Notes: a model not told the origin generated them from the sequence alone. 64,000 nucleotides of DNA from Simmondsia chinensis (GCA_018398585.1 JAGTTD010000005.1:37822750-37886749), one strand, 5' to 3'. Numbered from the stretch's first letter, positions 42,713 to 56,000 are shown. Numbers and translations are program-made.

Positions 42713-45700
42713 ATGAAGAGAGGGAAGGATGATGAGAAGATTATGGGGCCTATGTTTCCAAGGTTACATGTGAATGACACAGAGAAAGGAGGGCCAAGGG
42801 CACCTCCAAGGAACAAGATGGCCCTTTATGAGCAGCTTACTATTCCTTCCCATAGGTATAATCCGAGTGTGGTGCCGCTTAACCCTAACAAGAACAACTT
42901 GATTCCTTCTGCATCGACGAGTCAGGTGAATTTCTTGTTCCATTTTGTGTTCATTATGTCATAAACAACAACAACAACCTACTGCCTCAAATAGGCTCCC
43001 ACCTAGGTAGGGTTTGGGGGGGTAAGATGTAAGATGTATGCAAACTTACCCTGACAAGGTGCTACCCTATATAGAGGCTATTTCCGAAAACCCCTAACAT
43101 GTGTTCATTATGTCATAGTGATGTCTTGTTTTGGTGTATTTCCTTGGTATGTTAGGGTGATTAATGTTATTTGAAAGTTGTTTCAGCGTTGATTTGCCTG
43201 TAATATTGTTGGTTGGATAGTTATATTGAAGGCTTAGGTGATTTTGTCTTTGTTATTTTGCTTTGACCTATGATGATGTAGCTATAGAATGTCTGCCTAA
43301 CATTTCTTTGATATGTTAGGGTGATTGAGGTTATTTGAAAGTTGTTTCAGCATTGATTTGCCTATAATGTTTTTGGTTGAGTAGTTATATTAAAGGATTT
43401 TTTTTAGCACTTGTATTGAAGGGTTCGCTGATATGGTCTTTGGTAATTTGCTTTGACCTATGGGTCAGTGATATACCTGAAATCATCTTGTGATGTTGGA
43501 TTCTTATGAATTTATGTAGCTGAAAGGGAACCGTAATTTATGATGCATAAAAATTTATAGATTGTTTTGAAGATGGAAAAGTTGCTGGTATGGTATTGTT
43601 CTTGTTCTTCTGATGTCAAGGCTGTTGCAGCCATGTTTTTTGAGTCAGTTCTTGAAGTTATTTATAGTATTTATTAGTTTGCTGGTTGAAGACTGTTAGC
43701 GCTATATTTGTCCTACTGATAGCACTTCTTGATATATTTCTTTTAAAGTAATGAAGGGTCGAAATGGCTATTCTATCCAAGCGTTTGTGACCGCAGATTT
43801 TTTGCTAGTGTTATTTTATGCTATTGGATAGAGCTCACCCACCTAAATTTACATGAGGAGATAGCCTTAGATAGAGCTCAGTGGAGGGCTAGCATAAGTG
43901 TAGCCAATGTGGCGGTTTAGGATTGAGGAGCATATTTTAGCTAGCTCTAGTGCCCCTAGGATTATATATCTGTCTGTGTGATTTACGAGTGATGTCTGGG
44001 AGTTGTTTTATGGCCTATTGCTATTTCATGCTTTCTCTATGGTTTCCTTTTGCTTGCTTTGGGCCGCTTGCTATGATGCTTTTATGCTCTAATGCTTTAT
44101 GCTTTATTCTCGCGCTTCATGCTTGTATGCTTCTAAGGTTGGGGGTCCTCGGACATAGCCTCCTTTTAAGGGTAGCACCTTGAAGGGGTAAGAGGCACTG
44201 GGTTGGCTGCTGTTGTTGTTGTTGTTGTTTTGAAATAAAATGATTATAGTTAAAACATATTTTTCATGAATCTCTGTAATGCTTCAGAGCTGGGTGACTA
44301 GCCTGAAACAAGAAGTGATTGTTTAGGTGGTCATCTGAAGGCCCATATGAATCTCATCATTGCGCTGGAACTGGTTATTAGAGAAGTCTGTATAGTAATG
44401 TGCTCTATCGAACTTCTTTAGCTCTGCCCAGGTCTTCATGAGGTGGAAAAATTAGACTATATTTTGTTTGATGAATTAGCAAGGGGAGATTTAGATTCTA
44501 GCCATAAATTTCTTGTTGATATGGCAACATTACATTCTAGTACAATACCAAGAAGTGTAGCGTGTTCTCTTGGTCCTGACACTTGTCAGCTTGTTTTCTT
44601 TATGCAATGCCTCGTGTTCTTATGTTGGACTTTCCAACCTGCAAGTTGCAAGAAGCAATCATCATGTTTGGCATTCCTTTTCCTTTTTTCCATACCTTGT
44701 TACTCTGCGCGATGAGCATGTCCTATACTCCGCATGGTGCCACTATTTTGTTACTCTATCTCTGCGTGGTCAACTCATACTGAATCCTGTGATCAGTAGC
44801 AAAAGGCCATGTAAATGATATAATGTGAAGAACATAAGTTGTGCATATACATACCAGTGATATATAGATTTTCGGGGGTAATTTTGGGATGACACTTTGC
44901 TCTTATGTAGTTGTTTTGCCTACTGAGGAGATGCATTCATAAAAGATTCCTAACATACCATAAGGTTCCCGTTCTTGAAAATCTGCAATTTTCCAAACTT
45001 AGAAAAAAAAAAGGATTATTTTATTCAGGTTTTTACTTTCCTGCACTTTTATCATGTCATTCCTTTTTTTGTTGTCATGGCTGCAGGGACCTGGTTATGA
45101 TAGAAGTCTGTACACTAATCCTTTCTACCGATCTTCTTTAGCGCCTCCTTATTCAGTAGATAAGCCCCAAATTCACCTGCCTGATGCTGTAAGAAACCGT
45201 ACTATGGAACAAATTGACCAGAGTAAGAAGCCGGAAGATGAAGATGATTTTAGGGTCCCAATCTTTTCTCAACCAGGAGCAGAACAACGTGATAGTGAGG
45301 GCCGGAGTATCATTAACCTGGAAAGATCTGTTCATCTGGTCAGACAGACAAGTACTTGCATTAATGAGACAAATGAGGGTAATGGTTCTGATTTCATTTC
45401 AGAAAAGCATGTGAGGAAACAATATGGGAACAATACAGGTGATTTTGATGCCTCTGTGAAGCATTCCTTGGATCTAAGACAAAGTGCTGCAGCAATTCAA
45501 GAATCTCAAGAGAAGAATACTTTAGGCCAATTACGGGAAACTGATGTGTGCTTACAGCAAGATCCTGAAGCAGTATTGCCTGTGATATGTGATGAGGCTG
45601 TTTCTGATGAGCCTTTGAAAAATGCAGAAACAGATATACCTTCGAGGATGGATGAAGAATCTCATTTAGAAGTGGGTTATGGGAACGATAATAGTCTTGA

Positions 45701-48700
45701 GAATGTCAGTCACATGTGCAGAGAGGAGATTTATCGTTCGATTCAGAGGGAAAATGCAGATAGGGATGATGATGCCTCGGAGACCTCCATGGTAGATTCT
45801 GCATCTGCATTGGATATATCTCCTGATGACGTGGTGGCAGTAATAGGGCGGAAACATTTCTGGAAAGCTAGAGCTGCTATTGCCAAGTAAGTGTTTACTC
45901 TCATCTTATCCTCTGGGATTTAATTGATATTTTCTTGTCTGTTGCTTGTCATGTGCTGTGTGAATCGATCTGCATGCTTGTGATCTCTCTCTCTCTCACT
46001 CACTCTCTCTCTTGTGAGTATGATATGCGGTTGAAATTGATTGCTTTTATTTATTCGTGCGTGTGGGTGGGAATGGGGGGATGCATATTTATAGGTTATA
46101 CAAGATTTAGGCTGTAATATTTGGAGAATTAGATCTCAAAAAAACATATGGAAAATTAGATCACAGACAAATTGGCATGGTTCATTCTGCATTTTTCCCC
46201 TTGAAATTGATTTTGAGTTCTATTTTTTCCTAAGGCTTGTCTCATATATGTTGGGCACTCTATTTAAGATTGTTCTTGCCCTTGTGGTGTATATTTTACA
46301 TATTGCATATATTTGCGTCATATGCCTCTCTTTTTGGTCATGCCATAACTCCTTTTTTTAATGCCTGAGTCACTGCTTTCCTTACTATGATAGCTTGTTG
46401 AGTAGATGGTGTTTGTTGGGGAACGGGGATGAGAAATTCGAGCAAAATTATCTTTTTCTAAAGTGGGGATTTCAGAAAATGCGAGTTTCACTTTTTCTTG
46501 AAGAAACGAAGTCAATCAGAAATCTTGCAAATTCTACTGTTGTATTTAGAAGATGTCTCAACTTTCTATCTTCTGGGTATGCTGTTCCAATTTGCATTTA
46601 AAATATCCATTACAATGCTTCTTGAAATGTCAAGTATTGATATGTGGGAGTGGAATATTTTTTGTTAAGCAGAGTTTAAAATATTGAATTTAAGGGAGGG
46701 AATTCATGCTGTGGAGTTCAGCAGTCCCTCCAGTCATTCCAGCCATGGATGAACTGATAAGCGTCTAGACGGACAATCCCCACGATGCATCCGGTGCCAA
46801 GCGGATCCTGAGACAGTATCATCTCTTGATTTATTGTCTTTTTGCCTTCTGCCTTTTGAGACATATTATGTGTCTTTGCATTGGTATCGTGTTGGTAACC
46901 ACTTTGGTTAGGTAAGTGCTTCTTCTTGGCGTTTGAGGTTGTGCCTTAGAAGGGGCACTACTAGCTTGAGTATTTCTCGATTGAAGATTGCTGGATAGGC
47001 TTGCAGTGGGGATATGCCCGCTCTGGTGCCACGTCTGAAGGGCGTAGTTTATCTTTCTATCTCCCACATTAGTCTAAAATGCATCAACGTGTGTGCCTGA
47101 TGTCAATTTCCTGCAAATGGCCAAGATTAGTTTGGGTTGAAGATGCTGAAACTGTGATTAAACCTTTTATCTGCCTTCTTCTTGTGCATGAACTATCGTG
47201 TTACTATAAATACACGGGAGACGATCAGTGTTTCTTGATTATGGTTCCATAAGCTTTAGATGTTCTTTCATCATTTCTACTACTGACCGTATCAAATGTC
47301 TCCAGATACTTTGTATTCAGTGTTTGCCAATATACGGTATAGCAATACTTAAATCTAACAGCTTTTTTCTTTTGAATATGAAACTATGATCTGCTCTGAT
47401 GTATGCATATTGAAGTGGTTGTGGTGAGAACTTTTGTTGTTTTCTAGTGTATCTACTCAAAACTATTTTACCCAGATCTTAGATTCTTTCCTAAAGTATC
47501 TACATTGTATAAGGTGGTCAAACAATCATATAAGATACTTGAACACTTCAAATTAGACAAAGACAGAGACTAGTATAAGTAAATAAGTCTGACCTCTGAA
47601 CACATATCTGTGTTCAACTCTCACACGCAAGTCTGGGTAACATAGGACTGAAGTGAGAGTTTCTTACGCTATAGTTTTTCGATTACATAGTCCATATTTC
47701 TGTTCTTTTATACTAAATACATTGGAAGAACTGAATTTTAAGGTACAGGAAATAATATAGCCATGCATTGTATCTTAACATTGCATTGGTTAATTGGGCC
47801 CCCCAAATGTTAGTACCTGGATTTTGATTGCGCATATGCATGTGATTTAAGCGTTGAGCTTTGCCAAAAGTAGGTATGTATTATTGAAATCTCGACTTTG
47901 TCGTTGCTGCTGTTTTTCTGTTTTCTGTTTCTGGTTAGGGAACTTGCCCCCTTTTGTTCTTAATCCAACTCTCTTTGCTCTTTGCAGTCAACAAAGAGTA
48001 TTTGCTTTTCAAGTATTCGAGTTGCATCGATTGATAAAGGTAATTCTTAACCCAGTTGAGAATCTTGTGATGACTTGACTTGTCTGTTCATTCATTAGTC
48101 TCATCCATGAAGTGAAATAAAGACCATAAGTAGGGGCGTAAATGAACAGAATTGATTTCAAGCCAGAGCCTACTCCTAACATTTTACTTCGCCCGAGCTC
48201 TATTGGAAGCTTGCTGAGGTTTGAGACTTTGAACTTGAGCTTGACTTGTCTTCAGCTCTAACTTGGCTTAGCTCATTGCTCGGTTGAGCTCGAACCTGAC
48301 CGGTGAGCTTGAAGCAAAGATAGGCTCACTTCAGCTCGTTCAAGCTTTGGCCAGGCTTGTTTGGGCTCTTTGAGCTCAACCCATTGACGCCTAAACTTCA
48401 CCCATTTAGGCAAAGATAGGCTCACTTCAGCTCGTTCAAGCTTCGGCCAGGCTTGTTTGGGCTCTTTGAGCTCAACCCATTGACGCCTAAACTTCACCCA
48501 TTTAGGCATATTTCGACCTGACACTAGCTCATTAAGCTTGTTTAGGCTGAACCACCAAGCCCAAGATTTTTGGGCTTACCTTGTTTAGCTCCGCTCATTT
48601 ACAACCCAACTGCGAACTGCAATTTGGTTGCATGCTCTCATAAAAGCCAGCTTTTTCTACGGTAAACTTGGGTTTAGAACTCAATACTGTTGCAGGTGCA

Positions 48701-49013
48701 AAAACTGATAGCGGGATCGCCCCATCTGCTACTCGAAGCAAGTGCATTTGTGGGCAAACCTGCTTTGAAGGCTTCCTTTGTCAAGAAATTCCCTTCCGAT
48801 TATGCTGTGAAAACGCTTCGTCCTCCTAATAAGCGAAAAGACGAGTGCCTGAAACCAAACAATAGGACCGAAGGATCAGCAGAAAACACTGTTTCCAAAA
48901 CTTCTATTCCTTCTCAAACCGCCACTCAGAACGCCCCATTTTTACCAAACCAGATATCATCACCTTCTCTTACCGCTGACACAAAACTGAACCCCTGGTG
49001 CTTCACTCAACCA

Positions 49014-49046
<33 letters not shown>

Positions 49047-49676
49047 TCAGTACCTCATCAATGGTTAGTGCCTGTAATGTCCCCTTCTGAGGGTCTTATC
49101 TACAAGCCATATCCTGGACCCAGGTTCATGGGTCCTGTTTGTGGCGGGTGTGGGCCCGTTGGTCCTACCCATATGATGGGTAACTTTGTCAATCCGGGTT
49201 ATGGACTTCCAGGTTCCCCTCACTATCATCATCATCATCAGGGCCTTACAGTTCCACCAGCGATACCCTTTAATGGGCAAGGCTATTGTCCACCGTATTC
49301 TATGCCGGTGATGAACTCGGTTGTCTCGGGCTCCGCAATGGATCAAACCAACCCAATCGGGCCAAACCCAGGCAGTCAAACGGGTCAACCCGAAGGCATT
49401 TCTGAAACGAATGACACTAATTCACCTAATGCCAAGATCCCTATATCTAAGGCTAGTGAGTTACAAGGAAGCACCGCGAGTAGCCCCAGCGATCGAGCCC
49501 AAGATGTGGGGCCCGATACACTCCCACTTTTCCCAGCTGCTGAAGTACCCGAACGCGGAGATCAGCGTGCGAGAGTGATTCGGGTCGTTCCACATAATCC
49601 TAGATCGACGAGGGTGTCAGCAGCTCGAATTTTCCAGTCTATCCAAGAAGAGAGGAGACAACACAAGACAACATAA
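42713..49676 (+). CDS. ELF3: EARLY FLOWERING 3 (circadian evening complex scaffold), 681 aa
   Basis: Four coding exons: 42713-42925, 45087-45886, 47988-48039, 48696-49676. Introns are GT-AG (2161, 2100 and 656 bp, approximately) and phases close to 2046 nt with TAA at 49674-49676. Family blocks in order: [20 protein letters not shown], then [15 protein letters not shown]; a Glu/Asp/Ser-rich middle; [51 protein letters not shown] across exons 2-4; a Pro/Gly/His-rich low-complexity region; and the C-terminal VVPHNPRS...[14 protein letters not shown]. Arabidopsis ELF3 is 695 aa. Known role: nuclear scaffold joining ELF4 and LUX to repress evening genes, also binding phyB and COP1. The ATG is the first in the frame; the open frame upstream has no other ATG. 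No polyglutamine tract is present; instead there is a (PA)n stretch and YHHHHQ. Confidence 0.96.
42963..43100 (-). repeat. LINE/SINE shared 3'-tail copy in ELF3 intron 1
   Basis: AAACAACAACAACAACCTAC, GGCTCCCACCTAGGTAGGGT, GGTAAGATGTAAGATGTATG (a small internal duplication), then GAGGCTATTTCCGAAAACCC. Headless. Confidence 0.75.
43800..44240 (+). mobile_element. RTE-type LINE 3'-end copy in ELF3 intron 1
   Basis: Starts with CACCTAAATTTACATGAGGA, GATAGCC, matching the 3' coding end of the LINE at 57010-58570. It continues through GGTTTAGGATTGAGGAGCA, TAGCTCTAGTGCCCCTAGG and TGCTTTATGC-type words, then the tail GGTTGGGGGTCCTCGG, and ends (TTG)6. It shows directly that the tail is part of the LINE. 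The tail has a deletion of about 50 bp. Confidence 0.8.
48130..48620. repeat. GAGCTC/AAGCTY low-complexity repeat in ELF3 intron 3
   Basis: Same composition as 5255-5420 and 6070-6450 (GCTCGAACCTGA, GTTCAAGCTTYGGCCAGGCT, TTTGAGCTCAACCC). Confidence 0.6.
48315..48506. repeat. 96-bp tandem duplication in ELF3 intron 3
   Basis: Copies 48315-48410 and 48411-48506 start CAAAGATAGGCTCACTTCAG and end CACCCATTTAGG, with one visible mismatch (CTTTGG/CTTCGG). The near identity implies a recent event. Confidence 0.9.
49009..49050 (+). repeat. ELF3: Coding (CCGGCN)n repeat in ELF3 exon 4
   Basis: Imperfect CCGGCA/CCGGCG hexamers encode a Pro-Ala then Ala-Ser run. It sits in the low-complexity segment where other ELF3 proteins carry prion-like sequence. 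Confidence 0.8.
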
Positions 49677-49766
49677 TCAATGTCCAACTCTACTGGTAAT
49701 GATTCTTGGCTTAAAACTTACATTATCTGATAATATTATGATTATCAGTGTGTTTTTATATGATGT

Positions 49767-49790
49767 ATTATTATTATTATTATTATTATT
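49767..49790. repeat. (ATT)8 microsatellite in ELF3 3' region
   Basis: Eight ATT units about 90 bp beyond the stop codon, probably in the 3' UTR. Confidence 0.85.
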
Positions 49791-50054
49791 GTGGGAGACC
49801 CTTTTGTCTTTCACTGATAAATAATGTAGATATATGATATTGTATTCTCCCACAAAACTGGGTTGAATTTGTTTGACAATTTTTGGGTGTTTCATTTCGT
49901 AACGAAAGATACATTTTAGATGGCGACAATGTACTTTGATCCATGTAGCTGACCGTGTTGTGGATTAAACTATAATATATTATGTCCTCGCCTTGTGTTT
50001 TTGCTTAAATATTTTGAATGTTTGTGGGCTTTTGCAGATCGTCCTTCTTTTACA

Positions 50055-50165
50055 TCAATAAAGATGCGACTCTCTCTAAACAGAGGATGAGCTCTGAACC
50101 CAAGACCTCTCGTTTGGGGAGCAGGGCTAGTTTAACCACTAAGCAACAGAACAGCGCTTTGCGTA
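50055..50165 (-). mobile_element. tRNA-derived SINE remnant
   Basis: On the minus strand CTGTTGCTTAGTGGTTAAAC (A-box-like) is followed about 30 nt later by GGTCTTGGGTTCAGAGCTCA (B-box-like). The downstream body is not recognised. Confidence 0.5.
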
Positions 50166-50401
50166 TGTCGTCTGTGTCGTTTCCTTCCTACAGATTGAAA
50201 ATAAAAAGCGAAAGTCGGTATGAAGAGAAATTAAAAATGAAAACTGTTTTCTATTTCCGAACAAGATTAAATTTTTTGTTTTCTAATGGGTGGAAAAACT
50301 AGCGTATGTTTAAGCTACTGCTGATGAAAATTTGACAGCTTTACCTATTGAAACGAGTATCCATATCAGTGGAGGAAGGAATCACTGCCAGTGAGTCTTT
50401 T

Positions 50402-51543
50402 AGGGTCCGTTTGGAACACGGAAAACACCGTCAAAGGAAAAAAAAAATTCGGAGGAAAGTGCTTTTCTCGCGTTTGGATTAGATGGAAAATATGAAGGAA
50501 AAAAAATTCAAACAAAAATTTTAAAATTGTACAATAGGATTTGAGGACTATTTTCCTCTTGAAAAGGTGTGGAAAATTAGAAAAAAATGAAACTTTGGCC
50601 AAATAATGTGAACTATGTAGGTATTAGATTTGATCTCAGTTTCATGTTTAATTTATAGGGTTTGGTTTTTTTGTCATCTGAGTTTATTGAATACGTATTT
50701 TCGGTATATATAAAAAGTACAAACTAAAGAAAGTTTCTATCTTTGAAATATTTGATTGATTAAATATTTAAACTTTGTGGTACTTGAATATGATAATATC
50801 TTGAAAAAATTTTGTTTGGCTGCCCTGAGTTTTGGTAACATTTTTTTCAAGTAACTTGAGATTTTAAAATGTTTTGAGATACCTTGAATTTTGTAAAATT
50901 TTTTAGGTACTCTACACATAATTTTATTAGAATCCCGTTACTTTATGCTAACAAACATTATTTTTTTAAATATTAAAAAACATTATATATTTAAAAAATA
51001 TTTAATATATCTTAAAAATGTTTATATATCTTAAAAATATTTTATATCTCTTAAAAATATTTCAAATATGTCAAAATATTTAAATTTGGTAAAATATTTA
51101 TATATTTGAAAAATATTTTAAAAATTGCTTTAAATGTCTTAAAAATTTAAGAAACTATGTAAAATATTTAAAAATTATTTTAAACTCATGGTATCTGAAT
51201 GTATTAAAATATCAGATACCTTGGTGATAAAAGATTAAACTAGGGGTGCCTAAATAATAAATTTTTAAAGGAACAATTTCAATATCAATTACAAGAAAAG
51301 TTCACATGGCTAAAATGACATAAAGAAAATATAACTTATTAAGTTAGATAATAATAATTATTTTCAATTTTATTTTTTATCAACCAAGAAAGGGAATAAA
51401 AACATACTTTTTTTTTTTTTGTTATCTTTCCTTGACTTCCAAACAAAGAAAAAAAAATCGTTTTCCTCTATTTTCTTTCCACTCAACTTTTTTTCCTCGC
51501 ATTTTTCTTTCCTTTAAATTTTCTTAATTTCAAACGGAGCCTT
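50402..51543. mobile_element. Candidate non-autonomous TIR element (GGGTCCGTTTGRAA ends)
   Basis: Left AGGGTCCGTTTGGAACACGG. The reverse complement of the right gives AAGGCTCCGTTTGAAATTAA. Both arms continue with GGAAAGxAAAAAT-like and GAGGAAAA-like words. AT-rich interior without coding. Ends of this kind are common in hAT-like MITEs, but the TSD is not clear. Confidence 0.5.
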
Positions 51544-51545
51544 AA

Positions 51546-52975
51546 GGATGTCTGTCTTTTTATTATGGCGTCTCAAGTTCGTTTTCCGTTTGTTGGGATT
51601 TGTTCTTTGCCTTCGTTCTTTTGTGATTAGTGTTTTTCGTTCTATTTTGTTTCTTATATTCTGGTGAGCTGTTCTGTTGTCACGTGAAGGGTTACTTGAG
51701 GTATTTTGACGTCTCTCTGTCTTATCGGGTTTGTCATTGGAGTGATATGGTTTTCTTTATTTGGTTTTCTCTTATACTCTAAGCGTGTTTTTTTTTGGAA
51801 TTAACACCAATTACTGGAAAATATATTTACACAGATGCGAGTATGGTAAATATATGTTATATGCTTCACTACAATAACAACAACAGTCCCAGTGCCCCAA
51901 GGGCTTCCGCCTTAGCAGGGTCTGGGATGTTATATTTCTATTACTTTATTTTTTACATGTATCTATCGTCCTATTTTTAAAAGAATTATGTAGGAGAACA
52001 ATGTATGTAAACATGTCCAGTGTACATCTTTTCGTTGTGTCGTTTTAAAACTAATGGATCAATTACGAGTAGAAAAAGAATACAGCGTGTATTTGACTTC
52101 TCATTATGTAAGCATGTTAACCAAGGACGTTTTTGTATTGGTACATGCTAGTCTTGTGTACCACTTGCTCGAAAATTGTGGTGAGGTTCTGATCACTTAA
52201 TCGAATTTGATGAACGTCTACCTGACCTTAATATTGAAGCTCATGCGTGAAGAAAAACTTTGGTAAGATGTGTTTGGTTTTATCACTTTTACTGTATCCA
52301 TCATTGATTAGAGTAATATATGTATTCGTAGAGTTTTGGACTCTCGACATCAAACGTCTGACAAAAGACTTCTATTAGATATATCAAGAGTAATAAATTC
52401 AAGTTTAATGAGATTTAATATTATAAAAGATAATAATAAAGGAAGAATATATTAGCTCAAGAACGTTATATAAAATTGATAAATTACAAGCTAAATATAT
52501 TTGTAGAAGAGTGGTGTATAAACTACCCAAAACTTTACAACTTTTATATATATATATATATATATTGTAGAATCATACACCGATGGTATGAATATACGAG
52601 TATGGAATTTTAAGGCTCGACTCGAGAGAGAAAACAAGAGGGTGAAAATGGATTCTAGACTACTCATTTGACTGCTCATATCATTCTCATTCGTTTTAAC
52701 ATCACCCTCAATCAAACGAGTGGCCCAGAATTTACTATCACCCTTTTACCCTCTCACTTGTGTCATCCGACGGAATTTTATATTACACGTATAATATAGG
52801 TAAAATAGTTAATATGATAAACATACGTATCAGCCACCCTTTCTTTGTAAAATGTTATTTTCCACATCGATACTTCACAACAGATAAAAAGGCGAAAAAA
52901 AAAAAAAAAAATTGTTATTAAATTCTTTTAATAAAGTTTTCAAGTCTATATTATGAAAACACAATAAGCAAAGAA
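51546..52975. other. Intergenic region between ELF3 and the neprosin gene
   Basis: Holds a partial LINE/SINE tail (51872-51925, minus: CAACAACAGTCCCAGTGCCC, TTAGCAGGGTCTGGG) and a (TA)n at about 52546-52566. Otherwise unremarkable AT-rich DNA; the two genes are convergent. Confidence 0.45.
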
Positions 52976-52979
52976 ATAT

Positions 52980-52985
52980 TTTATT
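52980..52985 (-). promoter_or_regulatory. Candidate poly(A) signal AATAAA of the neprosin gene
   Basis: AATAAA on the minus strand, 24 nt after the TAG stop (53010-53012). Confidence 0.45.
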
Positions 52986-53009
52986 TTCGCAACTTGTACA
53001 AAAAAAATG

Positions 53010-56000
53010 CTAAGGGCACCTAAGGTTTTTCCCGGGGCCTCCAAAATACAAGGTAGGCTCACTCATGAACCCGGGGACATAATGAAACGCAGTGTAGCAG
53101 TTCCACTCATCAGCATAAGTCCCCACGTATCGAGGGTATACCCACGAATACGAGTAGTCCATTGATCTTATATGTGCTATGTAACTTGCGTACCTGTAAA
53201 GCCCCTCTGCAAACTCTCCACTGCCCATTGCTGTGGAGGTATGAGGGGTTTTCTTCAGGTTTTGGCTATAAACTTCTCCTCCCCATTCGGCGAGTGTCGC
53301 TCCCGACCTTAAGTACGAACTGAATAAGCTTCTCGGCCAGTATCCGACGTCTACCTTGTCATTCCATCTCAACCACCAATTATCTGTTTTGTTATCCTGC
53401 AACATCAGTAGGATGAAATTGACGAGGTTAGCCCTTAAAAGAGGCGTTTTTTCAATAACGCTACTGATAGAGATTGAAAACTAAGGTAGCTAACTAAGTC
53501 GAAGTGAAATAAAAGAATAGTTGCTCATGAAAATGATAAATTACTGTTTTCAAGGAGATATTTGGATACAACGAGTTAGACTCAAGCTCTTGTTAGTTCG
53601 GCAAGACCATCATTTTGTTTTTGAATTTTTTTAGAGTCTGTTGTCTCGTCTTTTCTGTGTGTCTTCTCTTATAGGAGGGATCTTCTTTATTTATAACCTC
53701 CAGCTTCTCAGAGCGGGTATGTAGAAAAGAGGAATATCGTACTCAGGTTCCTTTTGTGTTGGGTAGACAGACTTTCTTTTGAATACGATATCTATAACGT
53801 TACTTATCTACCCTTTATTTATCTCACAAGTCTGGCTCTCTTGTAAATATGATCTTTGTCTGTCCTTGAAGTTTTTTTTTTTTTTTTTTTTGATAATTAG
53901 TGACAGGGCCGCGGAACAAGCAGGCCACTCGACAAAGCGAGACCTGAACCCACTCGAACAAGAGCGGGGAAAACAAGCGACAACCAAAAAAATACAAAGA
54001 AAAACAAAAACAGGGAAACCAAATGCACCACAAACATGGGCACACAAAAACAACAAAATCAAAAAACCAACCAAACGGCAGGGACAGGGAGCAAAACCGA
54101 TGCACAGAAACCAGCTGAAGTCCAGGACACTCACAACCGAAAACTTGAAGATAACTCAGCTGTTGAATGATATTTGCCTATCACCTGTTTTGTCCATGAT
54201 TTACTTGCCCCTGGTTCACGAGTTCTCGACCTACTTGTCGTAGGTATTTTTATCTTTGGTTTATTTGCCCCTAGCCCATTCACCTCCGACCTATACGCTA
54301 TAGGATTACTAGCATCAGATGTACTCCTCTCTAGCTTATACACCATAAGATTACTCATCTTAGATCTATTCATCTCCAGCCTACATGCATTAGAATTACT
54401 CGTATTACTTTTCCAGAGAATAAGCGTATGTACTTAAAAATGTACTATTATATTGTTATGTATGTATCGGTTTTTATTAGTCCTACCGCATACAGTTTAA
54501 GAAACACACAAAAGAGAGGTGAATACCAAGTAAATTTGGACACCGATCTCATATTGAGGTCCCCATTGGCCTGATATTGGCTCAATAGCTGCCCCTAATG
54601 TTACTTCTTTGCTGGTCTGCACGAACCCTGCGCATCGTAGGTCAAAGCATCCAGTCTTCTGTGACGAGTCCACCTAGTTCACAAACATTGGAGAAATATT
54701 ATGCTATATAATCATCAGTCATATAATTGTTACTATTTGGTTCTAGAAAAGGATCTTACTGTCCAATAAGCAAAGATTCTTGTTCGTGTATCCCCATATA
54801 CCTTTGGATTCACCTGAAAAATGGTCTGAAAGAGTCAAGAAAATAGATGCATACTGGGAAAATGCTTAATGATATGTAAAGCATTATCTTGTAAAAATTA
54901 TTCTAATATAATTTTGTTCACAAGCAGAACCTGTTATTCCAGTAGATGTATAATGTTCTAATATATAACAGGTACTCACAGATAATGGGTTTTGCACATC
55001 CTATTTCCATATACTTTTAACACGATGAGTACTCGTAGGTAACGGGTTTTGTGCATGCAACTTAGATTTGCTAGTAGCCTTATTTATGCATAGTCCCAAC
55101 CATATGACTATTTTGAGCATTTGCCATACTCAACTTTTCAGACTCAATAACGAGGTACTTGATTTGATAAAGACGTGGTTCAAACATAGAATCGACACTT
55201 CGAGCTCGAGATCCAACACGGGGCGTGTCAAGTGCTTTGTTTGATGAGACCCGTCTCAAAGAAAGACTCTACAATTCAAGCTCGAGATCGAACAGATGGG
55301 TGCTCGACTGAATTCTACTCATTTATACCCTCATCAAACGCCAATATTTTGACGTTTTTGACGGGTGCATCCCTCTTGTTCGCCTGTCAAATTGAAATAA
55401 GGGTAAGTGACTTACAGTCCAACCGGATTCGACACTTTCAAAGGAATCAGGGGGTCCATTGCGAAGCCAGATTTGAGAAGTAGTATATTCCTCGGGAGAT
55501 TCCACATGTGGATTCCATACGTTTAGACTTCCCTTTGCTCCTACGTAGTGTGTCACGGTCGCCACCAACATTGCCGTCTTTCGGTCACCACCAATCGCAA
55601 CATTATAAGCGCTCGGTTAGCGTTACAATATAAAATCATTCTTGAACTTTTAACTATTAATTTTTGCATTTCGGTATTATAATCTTTCAAATTATATGAG
55701 GATATCACTAAGTGTTAAATTTTAGTACCCACGTATCCCCCACTGGAATCAAGTGAATTTTTGTCGGAAAATCTGACAAACTTCTGCTTGAAGAAGGTTG
55801 ACGATGCATATAAGTCAAGCAATATAACTATGTATTGTCAAAATTATGTATCATACCAACAGTTTTTGGAAAAGAGGATACTTGTACGTCGTCGAAATCG
55901 CCAGCAGTGTCAGCCTTTTTCTATGAAAAGCGATCGGTTTCAGATAGATACTACTGAGGTGATCGAATGTCTAAAACTCAAAGTACTTCAATAAATATAT

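Noticed and set aside
43950..44183. 77-codon open frame in ELF3 intron 1
   Set aside because: It lies within the 3' UTR and tail of an RTE-type LINE copy.
53867..54243. 154-codon plus-strand open frame
   Set aside because: Lys/Gln/Thr-rich translation of the CA-rich retroposon body inside a neprosin intron.
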